Assembly: GCA_029779995.1 (NCBI GenBank)
Contig: JAKOZM010000077.1
Coordinates: 1 to 30,508, forward strand
DNA length: 30,508 nt
DNA from: Actinomycetes bacterium
GTDB taxonomy: Bacteria; Actinomycetota; Actinomycetes; S36-B12; UBA10799
Direction of reading: 5' to 3'
In this document: piece after piece, positions 15,887 to 22,901 of the stretch
How positions within the stretch are numbered: the stretch's first letter is position 1
How the letters are laid out: each line of letters begins with the position of its first letter
Translations under genes and position numbers: made by a program
The notes under the pieces: generated by a model
The model's database searches: none
What the model saw: the letters and a program-made list of their open reading frames with translations, nothing else
What the model was told of the DNA's origin: nothing

Positions 15887-16879
15887 TTACTTGTCGATGT
15901 CCCCAGCGACCAACAAGAACGACATGAGTGCCAGTGGCAGGTCCTCGACCCGGGTCCCGGGCAGACATGCCCCCAGGGCCGCGGCATTGTTGAAGCTGGC
16001 CGTGCGCATCTTCATGCGCCAGGCAACGACGTCGCCACGGGAGATGATCCACCAGCCGTTGATCCCAGACGCCGTTTCGCTCGCCCCGTAATACTCACCC
16101 TCCGGCAGCCGGATCGTGCGTGGCAGTTTCGTATCGATGGGTCCCTCGGGTAGGTCGACCTGGCGCAGGTATTCGATGGAGGTGCGGATCTCCGCCGCCA
16201 GGCAGGCGAAGCGGGCGTGCGCGTCGCCGTCCGACCGCACCACCGGCTCGATGTAGTCGCGCGCGTCGCGCGACCAGCCACTGGCGCGAGCTACGACCCC
16301 GGATGTGGCGTAATCGATCGCCTGCTCCCGGGTCAATGTGGCCACCCCCGCCCCCGGCACCTCCATGGGCAGGGCCGCTTCGCACGCGGCCAGGGGCAAC
16401 TCGTCGACCCAGCGCCGCTCGATATCGCGGGTCAGCCCGCCGATGCGGGTGATCATCAGGTGCATTCGCGAGCCGGTAGCGAGGTCCAGCGCGGCGGTGA
16501 GGTCCGCCCGGGCGGCCCGCATTGCCTCCGACTGCACGGTCTCGCCCAGCCAGTAGAGGTGGTGGTTGATCCGGCACACCTCGCTGACGACCGTGCGCAG
16601 GGTCTGCGCCCGAGCGGGCACGACGATGCCCAGCGCATCCTCGATGACCCGTGCTGCCGATACCTCCCCGTCGAAGCTGCTGAGCCAGTCGTGCCGATTG
16701 GCCAAGGACAGGACCTGGCGGTAGTCACGGGACTCGAACAACTTCTCGGCCCCCCGGTGCATCAGCCCCGTGACGACCTCAGCCCGCTGCACGAGGCCGT
16801 CGGCGACGGTCCCCCGGATCCGCAGCAGGCCGTGACCGGCAGGGTGCGAGGCGGGCAGCGGAATGTCCAGGATGTCCAC
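15887..16879 (-). CDS. Stand-alone NuoD-like protein (complex I 49-kDa subunit family)
   Basis: The protein has 330 residues, against roughly 400 or more for ordinary NuoD. The family framework is clear: SHPAGHGLLRIRG matches the N-terminal quinone-site motif (HPxxHG), GLMHRGAEKLFE matches the HRGxEK motif, INHHLYWLG and GSRMHLMITRIGG match mid-protein motifs, and DYATSGVVARASG and PEGEYYGAS match later ones. The end, AGDIDK, resembles the GEVDR terminus of NuoD but without its usual Arg. No other complex I subunit is present nearby. The GTG start lies 33 nt after the stop of the radical SAM gene, so it is the last gene of an operon hemY - radical SAM - nuoD-like. Its role is unknown. Confidence 0.8.
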   Translation of the reverse strand: MDILDIPLPASHPAGHGLLRIRGTVADGLVQRAEVVTGLMHRGAEKLFESRDYRQVLSLANRHDWLSSFDGEVSAARVIEDALGIVVPARAQTLRTVVSEVCRINHHLYWLGETVQSEAMRAARADLTAALDLATGSRMHLMITRIGGLTRDIERRWVDELPLAACEAALPMEVPGAGVATLTREQAIDYATSGVVARASGWSRDARDYIEPVVRSDGDAHARFACLAAEIRTSIEYLRQVDLPEGPIDTKLPRTIRLPEGEYYGASETASGINGWWIISRGDVVAWRMKMRTASFNNAAALGACLPGTRVEDLPLALMSFLLVAGDIDK

Positions 16880-16911
16880 GCCGTCGATCGTGTCATGGGC
16901 ACATGGCCGGA

Positions 16912-18012
16912 TCAGGCGGGTATGTACCCGCAGGCGGAATCCTCGGCCAACGGGTCACCGGTCGACGCGTAGGCCCGGGCCCGTGAGCCTCCGCACAGGT
17001 CGGCGTACTCGCACACGCCACACCTGCCGCTGAAGTCCGCCGCCCGGATCCTGCGCAGGACCGGATCGTCGCGGTAGATGTCGGCCAACGGGGTGTCCCG
17101 GACCGAGCCGAGCCCCAGCGGGAGGAAACCGGCCGGGTACACCTGTCCGTCGTGTGCCACGAACACGATGCCTTTGCCGTCGCGGGTGGAGGCGGTGTGG
17201 ACCCCGGAGCGTGCCATCGGCGGGCCCAGCCGCTGCACGAGATCGCCGGCCAGCTGCTCGTACAGGTCGCCGCCAGGCTCAGCGCCAGCTCGGCGGGACA
17301 GGACCACCCGCCGGAAGAAGGGCGCTTCCACCGTGCGCACCGTGAAACCGTAGTGGGACGCGTCGTACAGGAAGTGGCACACCTGCTCGTGCTGCTCGGC
17401 CGTGATCGCCCCCATCGCCTCTCCCCGGCCGACATGTACCAGGAAGAACACCTCCCAGATGTGCACCCCGACCTCGGCCAGGATCTCGGCGATAGCGGCC
17501 AGTTCGTGCACATTGGCGCGCATTACCGTGGTGTTGATCTGCAGCTTCAGTCCCGCCCCCACCAGTGCGCGCATCGCGGGCACGGTCTGCTCGAAATGAC
17601 CGGGGATCCCGCGTACCCCGTCGTGGGTGGCCGCCGTGGCTCCGTCCAGGCTCAGCGACACCGCCTTCACGCCGCGCTCGACCATGCTGTCGATCGCCGA
17701 CGCGGTGAGCCTGGGCGTCACCGATGGCGACATCGCGACCGGAATCCCCAGGTCTGTGGCGTGATCGACCAGTTCGAAGACGTCGGGCCGCAACAGGCAG
17801 TCGCCGCCGGTCAGCACCAGGATCGGGTAGGGCCGCCCGAAGCCGGCCACCTGGTCGATCAGTGCGATCCCCTCGGCGTGACTGAGTTCACCGGGTAGCG
17901 CGTTGGGGGTGGCGCGGGCGCGGCAGTGCTGACAGGCCAGCTGGCAGGCCCTGGTCACCTCCCAGAACACCAGCATGGGCCGCTGGTCGTAGTTGACCGT
18001 GCGCAGCGTCAT
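16912..18012 (-). CDS. Radical SAM/SPASM enzyme, NirJ/AhbD-like
   Basis: The protein has 366 residues from ATG 18012. The radical SAM cluster motif is CQLACQHC (Cys 23, 27, 30), followed by VLTGGDCLLRPDVFELV and VSLSLDGATAATHDGVRG, the GGE-like and strand-4 motifs of this group. The C-terminus has CGVCEYADLCGGSRARAYA and a further Cys near the end, a SPASM-type site for a second iron-sulfur cluster. Of the families I know, it best resembles the radical SAM group near NirJ and the heme synthase AhbD (I believe TIGR04053). The reaction is not established. It is coupled to hemY by a 4-nt ATGA overlap, which suggests a tetrapyrrole substrate, but a peptide or another cofactor remains possible. 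Confidence 0.85.
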   Translation of the reverse strand: MTLRTVNYDQRPMLVFWEVTRACQLACQHCRARATPNALPGELSHAEGIALIDQVAGFGRPYPILVLTGGDCLLRPDVFELVDHATDLGIPVAMSPSVTPRLTASAIDSMVERGVKAVSLSLDGATAATHDGVRGIPGHFEQTVPAMRALVGAGLKLQINTTVMRANVHELAAIAEILAEVGVHIWEVFFLVHVGRGEAMGAITAEQHEQVCHFLYDASHYGFTVRTVEAPFFRRVVLSRRAGAEPGGDLYEQLAGDLVQRLGPPMARSGVHTASTRDGKGIVFVAHDGQVYPAGFLPLGLGSVRDTPLADIYRDDPVLRRIRAADFSGRCGVCEYADLCGGSRARAYASTGDPLAEDSACGYIPA

Positions 18013-19388
18013 GGCGATCCTCCTTCGGTGATGGCTCGGGCCGTGGCTGCGGCCTGGGTGGTACACGCCGCCAGACCGGCCCCTCGATAGGCCGCGCCCG
18101 TCACGTACAGGCCAGGAAGGCCGGCCAGGTGCCGGTCGATGGCGGCGAGCCGTTCGCTGTGCCCGACGGTGTACTGGGGCATGGCCTGGGGCCAGCGGCG
18201 GACATGGCTGGCGATCGGGTCAGCCTGGATCCCGAGTATGCGGGACAGGCCCTCGCGGGCCCCTTCGATGATCTGGTCGTCGCTGTAGTGCAGCCATCGG
18301 GTGTCCCCGTCGCGACCGACCATACATTTGATCAGCACGAGGTCGTCATTGCGCAAGTACGGCCACTTGTTGGTCAGCCAGGTGCAGCCGACGATGAACT
18401 CGCCCTCGACCGGTGGGACCAGGAACCCGGTACCGGGTGGCAGATCAGGGACCTCGTGTCGCGGGTAGGCCAGGGTCGCGTTGGCGACATCCACATACCG
18501 GATCGCGTCGAGCGTGGCCGCCAGTTCGGCGGACAAGGGTCGCAGCAGGTCAGCGGCGCCGTAGGCGGGGATCGCCAGGACGACGGCATCGGCGTCCAGG
18601 GTGCCCTTGTTGGTGTCGAGGCGCCAGCCGTCGCCGCGGGAGGTGAGGCCTTCGACTCCCACCCCGGTGTGCACCACACTCTCGCCCAGACTCGCGGTCA
18701 GGGCCTCGACCAGCCGGCCCAGGCCCCCGTTCACCGTGACCAGTGGGGCGGCTGGCCTGCCGCTCGGGCGCGGTGCTGCGGCTCGCCGTCTGCGCAGCGA
18801 CAGGTAGACGCTGCGATGCCCGTCCGCCAAGGCGTAGACCTCCGGGGCGGTGCTGCGGGCGCTCAGGCGAGCGGGATCCCCGGCATGCACTCCGCCCAGC
18901 AGCGGTTCGACGAGCCGACGGTAGACGTCGGTGCCGAAGCGCGGGCGCACCAGGTCCGCGATCGACGGATCAGCGCCCAGGCGCGTGGTCGGCAGCACGA
19001 CATCCAGTCCGGCCCGGGCCACACCGGTCGGCGAGAGCAGCCCACTGCGCAGCAGCGGCCACAGCCTTTCCGGCAGGCCGAACGCCATGCCGGGTGGCAG
19101 CCGTCGCAGACGTCCGCGCGACCAGATGTAGGAGCCACTGGTCTGCGGCTCGACGATCTCCGATGTCAGACCGAGGTCATCTATGAGCTGGTGCAGATCG
19201 GCGCCGCGTGCCAGAAAGGCGTCCGGACCGGTGTCCACCGCCAAGCCGAGCACATCAGCCGTGCGGATCTTCCCCCCGATGTGCCTGGACATTTCGAGAA
19301 CGGTGACGGCGCACCCTCGTTGCTGCAGATAGTGAGCGGTGGCCAGGCCGCTGATGCCGGCCCCGACGATCACCGTTGATCGGGACAC
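18009..19388 (-). CDS. hemY: Coproporphyrinogen/protoporphyrinogen oxidase, HemY/CgoX type
   Basis: The protein has 459 residues. The FAD-binding GAGISG is at about residues 9-14, with GGKIRT a little later and DTGPDAFLA as the conserved substrate-side motif. EPLLGGVHAGDP and a C-terminal GLYVTGAAYRGAGLAACTTQA, the second FAD contact, are both typical of HemY. In Actinomycetota this enzyme normally oxidises coproporphyrinogen III to coproporphyrin III in the coproporphyrin-dependent heme pathway. The start is GTG 19388; a GACAAT hexamer lies 7 nt before it. It is the first gene of the three-gene minus-strand operon. No hemE, hemH/cpfC or hemQ/chdC is within the window. Confidence 0.93.
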   Translation of the reverse strand: MSRSTVIVGAGISGLATAHYLQQRGCAVTVLEMSRHIGGKIRTADVLGLAVDTGPDAFLARGADLHQLIDDLGLTSEIVEPQTSGSYIWSRGRLRRLPPGMAFGLPERLWPLLRSGLLSPTGVARAGLDVVLPTTRLGADPSIADLVRPRFGTDVYRRLVEPLLGGVHAGDPARLSARSTAPEVYALADGHRSVYLSLRRRRAAAPRPSGRPAAPLVTVNGGLGRLVEALTASLGESVVHTGVGVEGLTSRGDGWRLDTNKGTLDADAVVLAIPAYGAADLLRPLSAELAATLDAIRYVDVANATLAYPRHEVPDLPPGTGFLVPPVEGEFIVGCTWLTNKWPYLRNDDLVLIKCMVGRDGDTRWLHYSDDQIIEGAREGLSRILGIQADPIASHVRRWPQAMPQYTVGHSERLAAIDRHLAGLPGLYVTGAAYRGAGLAACTTQAAATARAITEGGSP

Positions 19389-19395
19389 GTCCTCA

Positions 19396-19401
19396 ATTGT
19401 C
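19396..19401 (-). promoter_or_regulatory. -10-like hexamer GACAAT, 7 nt before GTG 19388 (hemY)
   Basis: GACAAT retains the conserved A2 and T6 of a -10 box. A GAGG lies 3 nt before the GTG, so translation could also use a Shine-Dalgarno contact. Support is moderate to weak. Confidence 0.3.
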
Positions 19402-19449
19402 CCACTCCCGGTTGGTGCCCTCCTGCGCGGGGCATCGCCGCCCCGGCAC

Positions 19450-19659
19450 TTATGGCTCGTAGCGCAGCAGGTCTCCCGGTTGGCAGTCCAGCTCCCGGCA
19501 GATGGCCGCCAGCGTGCTGAACCGGATGGCCCGGGCCTTGCCGGTCTTGAGGATGGAGGCGTTCGCCAGCGTGATTCCGATCTCCTCCGCCAGATGGGTC
19601 AGAGTCATGCCGCGGCTGGCCAGCACCTCGTCGAGCTGGACGACGATGTCGCCTGGCAT
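19450..19659 (-). CDS. Small Cro/C1-type HTH regulator, YozG family
   Basis: The protein has 69 residues and consists almost entirely of a helix-turn-helix domain. LTHLAEEIGITLANASILKT is the HTH region and GKARAIRFSTLAAICRELDC with QPGDLLRYEP is the highly conserved rest of the YozG-like family. Such proteins commonly pair with a DUF2975 membrane protein, as here: the ATG overlaps the DUF2975 stop by one base (TGATG). I infer that it represses its own operon through the palindrome at 20241-20275. The start is ATG 19659; longer frames upstream are antisense artefacts. Confidence 0.9.
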   Translation of the reverse strand: MPGDIVVQLDEVLASRGMTLTHLAEEIGITLANASILKTGKARAIRFSTLAAICRELDCQPGDLLRYEP

Positions 19660-20243
19660 CAGATCGTGTGCTCGTCGAGGTCGGCCAGTTCCGCTCCGCG
19701 CTGCCAGATCGCGGCGACACCGAAGGCGGCGATGGCGATGAGGAAGGGCAGGAACGTCGCCTGCACACTCCAGGAGCCGTCTCCGAACTGCGACGACGTC
19801 CAGGCCATCACGAAGGGTTTGGCGTAGAAGGCGATAACGGCGATGGCCACCGTGAGCCAGGCGGCGGTCCGAATCCGGCCGACGCTGGCCGGGGTGAAGG
19901 GCCGGCCATCCTCGGCCTCCCGGAAGACCATCGCCAGCAACCACAGGATCGCGGCGCCGAGCACGTACAAGGTGGCATCGACGGCCGCGATGGGAAGCGC
20001 GAGGCCGGGCTGCTCGGTGTGGGTGGCCTGCGCCGTCACCGTGTCGTACTCGAGGTCGCCGGGCATGGTGGCCAGCAGGGCCTCGGACGCGGTCTGCGAC
20101 GCCAACAGGTCTAGCGGGGTGCTGAACAGGCCGTCCCGGGCGGCGGCGAACAGGATGACCGCCGCGATGAGCAGGCAGCCGGCCGCACCGATCCGCAGAA
20201 TGCGTCGCGTTGAGCTGATCCACGGCTTCGTTGACATTCCCAT
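19659..20243 (-). CDS. DUF2975 membrane protein
   Basis: The protein has 194 residues from ATG 20243 (ATG 20237 is also possible). It has four hydrophobic segments, at about 16-36, 85-105, 124-144 and 161-181. FREAEDGRPFTPASVGRIRTAAW is the conserved cytoplasmic loop of DUF2975, and AELADLDEHTI is a typical acidic end. The function is unknown; pairing with a YozG-type HTH regulator is a recurrent module. The ATG lies inside a long AT-rich palindrome, so repressor binding would block transcription initiation and cover the start codon. Confidence 0.88.
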   Translation of the reverse strand: MGMSTKPWISSTRRILRIGAAGCLLIAAVILFAAARDGLFSTPLDLLASQTASEALLATMPGDLEYDTVTAQATHTEQPGLALPIAAVDATLYVLGAAILWLLAMVFREAEDGRPFTPASVGRIRTAAWLTVAIAVIAFYAKPFVMAWTSSQFGDGSWSVQATFLPFLIAIAAFGVAAIWQRGAELADLDEHTI

Positions 20244-20275
20244 ATTGATAAACAATATTATTGTTTATCAATATG
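20241..20275. promoter_or_regulatory. 35-bp near-perfect palindrome, probable operator
   Basis: CATATTGATAAACAATA (20241-20257) is the exact reverse complement of 20259-20275, with a single base at the centre. This is strikingly AT-rich for the surrounding DNA. It covers the DUF2975 start codon and -10 box and touches the -35 box. The adjacent HTH gene is the obvious candidate to bind it. Confidence 0.85.
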
Positions 20276-20279
20276 TCAA
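20252..20279 (-). promoter_or_regulatory. Promoter of the DUF2975-HTH operon
   Basis: On the minus strand TTGACA (20279-20274), 16 nt of spacer and TATTGT (20257-20252) form a near-consensus housekeeping promoter, the best -35 in the window. The -10 is 8 nt from ATG 20243, so the mRNA would have little or no leader. Confidence 0.65.
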
Positions 20280-20298
20280 GGGAAGGGCGCCGGCAACC

Positions 20299-20304
20299 TA
20301 GACT
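20299..20304 (+). promoter_or_regulatory. -10-like hexamer TAGACT, 6 nt before ATG 20311
   Basis: TAGACT matches TANNNT, 6 nt before the first PH-domain gene, which has no Shine-Dalgarno sequence. Its -35 region would abut the right end of the palindrome at 20275, so the same repressor could influence both directions. Confidence 0.5.
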
Positions 20305-20310
20305 GGGCCC

Positions 20311-20811
20311 ATGGCTTCCACAGTGGATTCGGTCTTCCGTGTCGGGGGCGACACCTGGCACAGCCTGTCGCCGAAGTTGACCAGGGCCCGGCGGATGATG
20401 CTGAGCGTGTTCGCGGGGGTCGTGCTGCTCGCCGCTGGGGTGGTCGCCGCGGTGGGTGCCCCGTTGTGGATCGCGGGTGCGGTGGCCGCCGCAGCGTTGC
20501 TGATCGTGATCATCGGATGGCCGTGGGTCGGGCGGCGGGTCCGGTCCTGGGGCTACGCCGAACGGGCTGACGACCTGGTCGTGGGGTCGGGGATCTGGTT
20601 CCGACGGATCGTGGTCGTTCCCTACGGCCGCCTGCAGTTCGTGGACGTCAAAGCCGGACCGGTGGATCGCGCATTTGGACTGGTCAGCGTGCAGTTGCAC
20701 ACTGCCGCCGCGACGACTGACGCGGCGATCCCCGGCCTCACGCCTGAGGTTGCCGCAGATCTGCGCGATCGGCTGGCAGCGAAGGGCGAACAGCGGTCGG
20801 CCGGGCTGTGA
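20311..20811 (+). CDS. Bacterial PH-domain membrane protein, YdbS type
   Basis: The protein has 166 residues. Two adjacent membrane helices at about 28-48 and 50-70 are followed by a cytoplasmic bPH2 (DUF304) domain: YAERADDLVVGSGIWFRRIVVVP, then GRLQFVDVKAGPVDRAFGLVSVQLHTA, both diagnostic. Such proteins occur in pairs with a larger multi-domain relative (YdbT), as here. They are membrane-associated; in Bacillus YdbS/YdbT have been linked to export of or resistance to some antimicrobial peptides, but the role in this organism is unknown. The stop overlaps the next gene as GTGA. Confidence 0.88.
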   Translation: MASTVDSVFRVGGDTWHSLSPKLTRARRMMLSVFAGVVLLAAGVVAAVGAPLWIAGAVAAAALLIVIIGWPWVGRRVRSWGYAERADDLVVGSGIWFRRIVVVPYGRLQFVDVKAGPVDRAFGLVSVQLHTAAATTDAAIPGLTPEVAADLRDRLAAKGEQRSAGL

Positions 20812-22106
20812 CCGAGAAACGTCGCGTCCACCCGATCACGCCGGTCGTCAAGGTATCCACGTACCTGCCTGCTCTGATCCTTGTGACGCTGTTCTCCGTC
20901 GGGTCCGCGGTGCTCAGTGAGCCCTTCGGCCTGTTCCTGCTGATCCTGGGAATCATCGCACTGGCCGCCGTGGCCCTCGGCTATGAGTTCCTCGCCTACC
21001 GCCGGCTGGCCTTCTGGTTCGACGACGACGGTGACCTGCGCGTGCAGTCGGGGGTGATCTTCCAGCAGGAGCGGCGCATGCAACTGTCCCGCCTGCAGAC
21101 CGTCGACATCAATCGGCCGCTGGTGGCACGCGTGTTCGGGTTCGCGGCGCTGCGGATCGAGGTCGCAGGAGCGGGTGACAGCCGTGCCGACCTGCAGTAC
21201 CTGTCCGATGATGAGGCGAGCGCGCTGCGCAGCGAGATCCTGGCCCGCTCCGCCGGGCTGAGCCACGATGCCGGGGAGGCGCCGGAGGAGCCGCTGCTCG
21301 TGGTCCCGACCAAGGACCTGCTGGTATCGCTGCTGCTGCGCGCGGTCACCGTCTTCCTAGTCCTGCTCACCGTGTTCATTGCCGTCGCGACGATCTGGTC
21401 CACAGGCTGGACGGGCATCTTCACGGTCTTCCTGGGTGGTGTCCCACTGGCTGTCGTGGTGACTGAGTTCATCCAGTTGTACAACTTCACGGTGGCGCAG
21501 TCCCCCGATGGCATCCGGCTGCGGCACGGCCTGCTCCAGACGCAGTCGCGCACCATCCCGCCCGGCCGGGTATGCGCTGTCGAGTTCGTCGAACCGCTGT
21601 TCTGGCGTCGCAAGGGATGGGTCCGGTTGTACGTCACCGTTGCCGGACTGACGAAAAGCGATGACGACGCGGGGACCGAGGCAGTGCTGTTGCCCGTTGC
21701 CCCTCGGGCCGTGGCCGAGAGCCTGTTCGCGCGCGTGATGCCCGGCGTCAATGCCGATCTCGACCTCACCAGGCCGGTGGCCGGTGTGAACCGCCGTTCC
21801 CCAGTCCAGTGGCGCCAGCTCGGTGCCGGGGCCGATGCGCGGGTGGCCGTGTGCACCCGGGGGCGGGTGACCCGCCGCCGGCAGGTCGTCGACCATGCCC
21901 GGGTGCAGTCCGTACGGCTGACACAAGGGCCGTGGGAACGCGCGCTGGGCTTGGCTACCGTTCATCTGGACCTGCCGCCGGGACGAGTCAGCGCGTCCTG
22001 GCTGCACTTCGGAGTGGAACAGGCAACCGAACTCACCCGGACCGAACTCGCCCACATGGCGCAGGCGCGGGCTTCGGACAAGAGCACGCGATGGATGCAG
22101 GGCTGA
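20808..22106 (+). CDS. Bacterial PH-domain membrane protein, YdbT type
   Basis: The protein has 432 residues. Two N-terminal helices (about 17-60) precede a first bPH2 domain with LRVQSGVIFQQERRMQLSRLQ. A second helix pair (about 165-220) precedes a second domain with GIRLRHGLLQTQSRTIPPGR, and a C-terminal domain has RGRVTRRRQVVDHARVQSVR followed by GLATVHLDLPPG. This triple repeat of the (W)xR-x-x-IPxxRxQ pattern is the YdbT architecture. The start is GTG 20808, overlapping the upstream stop. The end overlaps the MidA-like gene by 16 nt. Confidence 0.88.
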   Translation: MTEKRRVHPITPVVKVSTYLPALILVTLFSVGSAVLSEPFGLFLLILGIIALAAVALGYEFLAYRRLAFWFDDDGDLRVQSGVIFQQERRMQLSRLQTVDINRPLVARVFGFAALRIEVAGAGDSRADLQYLSDDEASALRSEILARSAGLSHDAGEAPEEPLLVVPTKDLLVSLLLRAVTVFLVLLTVFIAVATIWSTGWTGIFTVFLGGVPLAVVVTEFIQLYNFTVAQSPDGIRLRHGLLQTQSRTIPPGRVCAVEFVEPLFWRRKGWVRLYVTVAGLTKSDDDAGTEAVLLPVAPRAVAESLFARVMPGVNADLDLTRPVAGVNRRSPVQWRQLGAGADARVAVCTRGRVTRRRQVVDHARVQSVRLTQGPWERALGLATVHLDLPPGRVSASWLHFGVEQATELTRTELAHMAQARASDKSTRWMQG

Positions 22107-22891
22107 CCTGGTCCGAGGCGATGTCCTGGACCCACCAGGAACGGGGGGTCATCGCTGAGGAGCACTTCAGCACCAGTATCGACGTCGGTGCTCAGGTGGC
22201 CCGGCTGGTGATGCGGCGCTGCCAAGAAGTCGCCGAGGAGTGCGGCATTGACCGCCCCTGGATCGTGGATATCGGCGCGGGGTCTGGGCGGCTGCTCGGG
22301 CAGCTGTTGGCGCTCGGATTCCCAGCCGACCGGTTGCTCGGGGTCGACGTGCGGCCCGCGCCGGATCTGCCGGTGCGCTGGATTCAGGCAGTGGCGCCGG
22401 CCTGCCTGCCGCCGGTGCATGGGCTGGCGTTCGCCCATGAGTTCCTTGACGACATCCCGGCCGATGTCGTGCGGGACGGGCGGATCTTGGGCACTGATGG
22501 CGCGCCGGGACCATCTGCATCACCCGAACAACTGGCCTGGGTGCAGCAGTGGGGTGACGGAGTGTGTGGGCTGACTCGTGATGAGGCCTGGCGCCAGATC
22601 GTCGACCGGGTCGTGGTGGGTGAGGCGATCGCCGTCGACTTCTCCGGTGGCGACCCAGTGGGCCATCGTCGGGGACGCCGCGGGGCATGGGGTGCTGACA
22701 TCTGCGCGGGCGTGGACTTCCGTTCGCTGCGGGCGCGCACCGGCGGGCGGGTGGTCCCGCAGCACCGACTCTTCCCCGACCACCCCGTTCTGGGGGATCC
22801 GGCTGGCCTGGGCGGATTCCTGTGGCTGACCGTTACCCGCCCACCGGGTAGGGCCGACAACCCTTCCCCATCCCCAACCACCGCCGGATAG
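22091..22891 (+). CDS. MidA/NDUFAF7-type SAM-dependent methyltransferase
   Basis: The protein has 266 residues, shorter than the usual MidA length of about 350 or more. VDIGAGSGRLLGQLL is motif I. FAHEFLDDIPADVV corresponds to the family's NEFxDALPV motif, GEAIAVDFSGG to its late DYG strand, and WGADICAGVDFRSL to its DITAHVDF motif. Human NDUFAF7 dimethylates an arginine of the complex I subunit NDUFS2; bacterial targets are unknown. The frame is open from 21809, but that part overlaps the YdbT gene out of frame, so I start at ATG 22091. A GTG-start gene follows after 10 nt. Confidence 0.75.
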   Translation: MDAGLTWSEAMSWTHQERGVIAEEHFSTSIDVGAQVARLVMRRCQEVAEECGIDRPWIVDIGAGSGRLLGQLLALGFPADRLLGVDVRPAPDLPVRWIQAVAPACLPPVHGLAFAHEFLDDIPADVVRDGRILGTDGAPGPSASPEQLAWVQQWGDGVCGLTRDEAWRQIVDRVVVGEAIAVDFSGGDPVGHRRGRRGAWGADICAGVDFRSLRARTGGRVVPQHRLFPDHPVLGDPAGLGGFLWLTVTRPPGRADNPSPSPTTAG

Positions 22892-22894
22892 GCT
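22889..22894 (+). promoter_or_regulatory. -10-like hexamer TAGGCT, 7 nt before GTG 22902
   Basis: The TAG of this hexamer is also the stop codon of the MidA-like gene. It stands 7 nt from the GTG of the DUF2520 gene, which has no Shine-Dalgarno sequence, so the CoA/NAD block may have its own leaderless promoter. Confidence 0.42.
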
Positions 22895-22901
22895 CGCCAC
22901 C

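Noticed and set aside
15887..16879. NiFe-hydrogenase large subunit
   Set aside because: The paired CxxC nickel-ligand motifs at both ends are absent; the conserved motifs are those of NuoD.
16912..18012. Firm assignment of the radical SAM protein as heme synthase AhbD
   Set aside because: The motifs fit the wider NirJ/AhbD-like SPASM group but I cannot separate subfamilies by eye, and Actinomycetota normally use HemQ/ChdC for that step.
19660..20700. Long upstream extension of the HTH frame on the minus strand
   Set aside because: It runs antisense to the PH-domain gene and out of frame with DUF2975; the predicted peptide is low-complexity. The real HTH protein begins at 19659.
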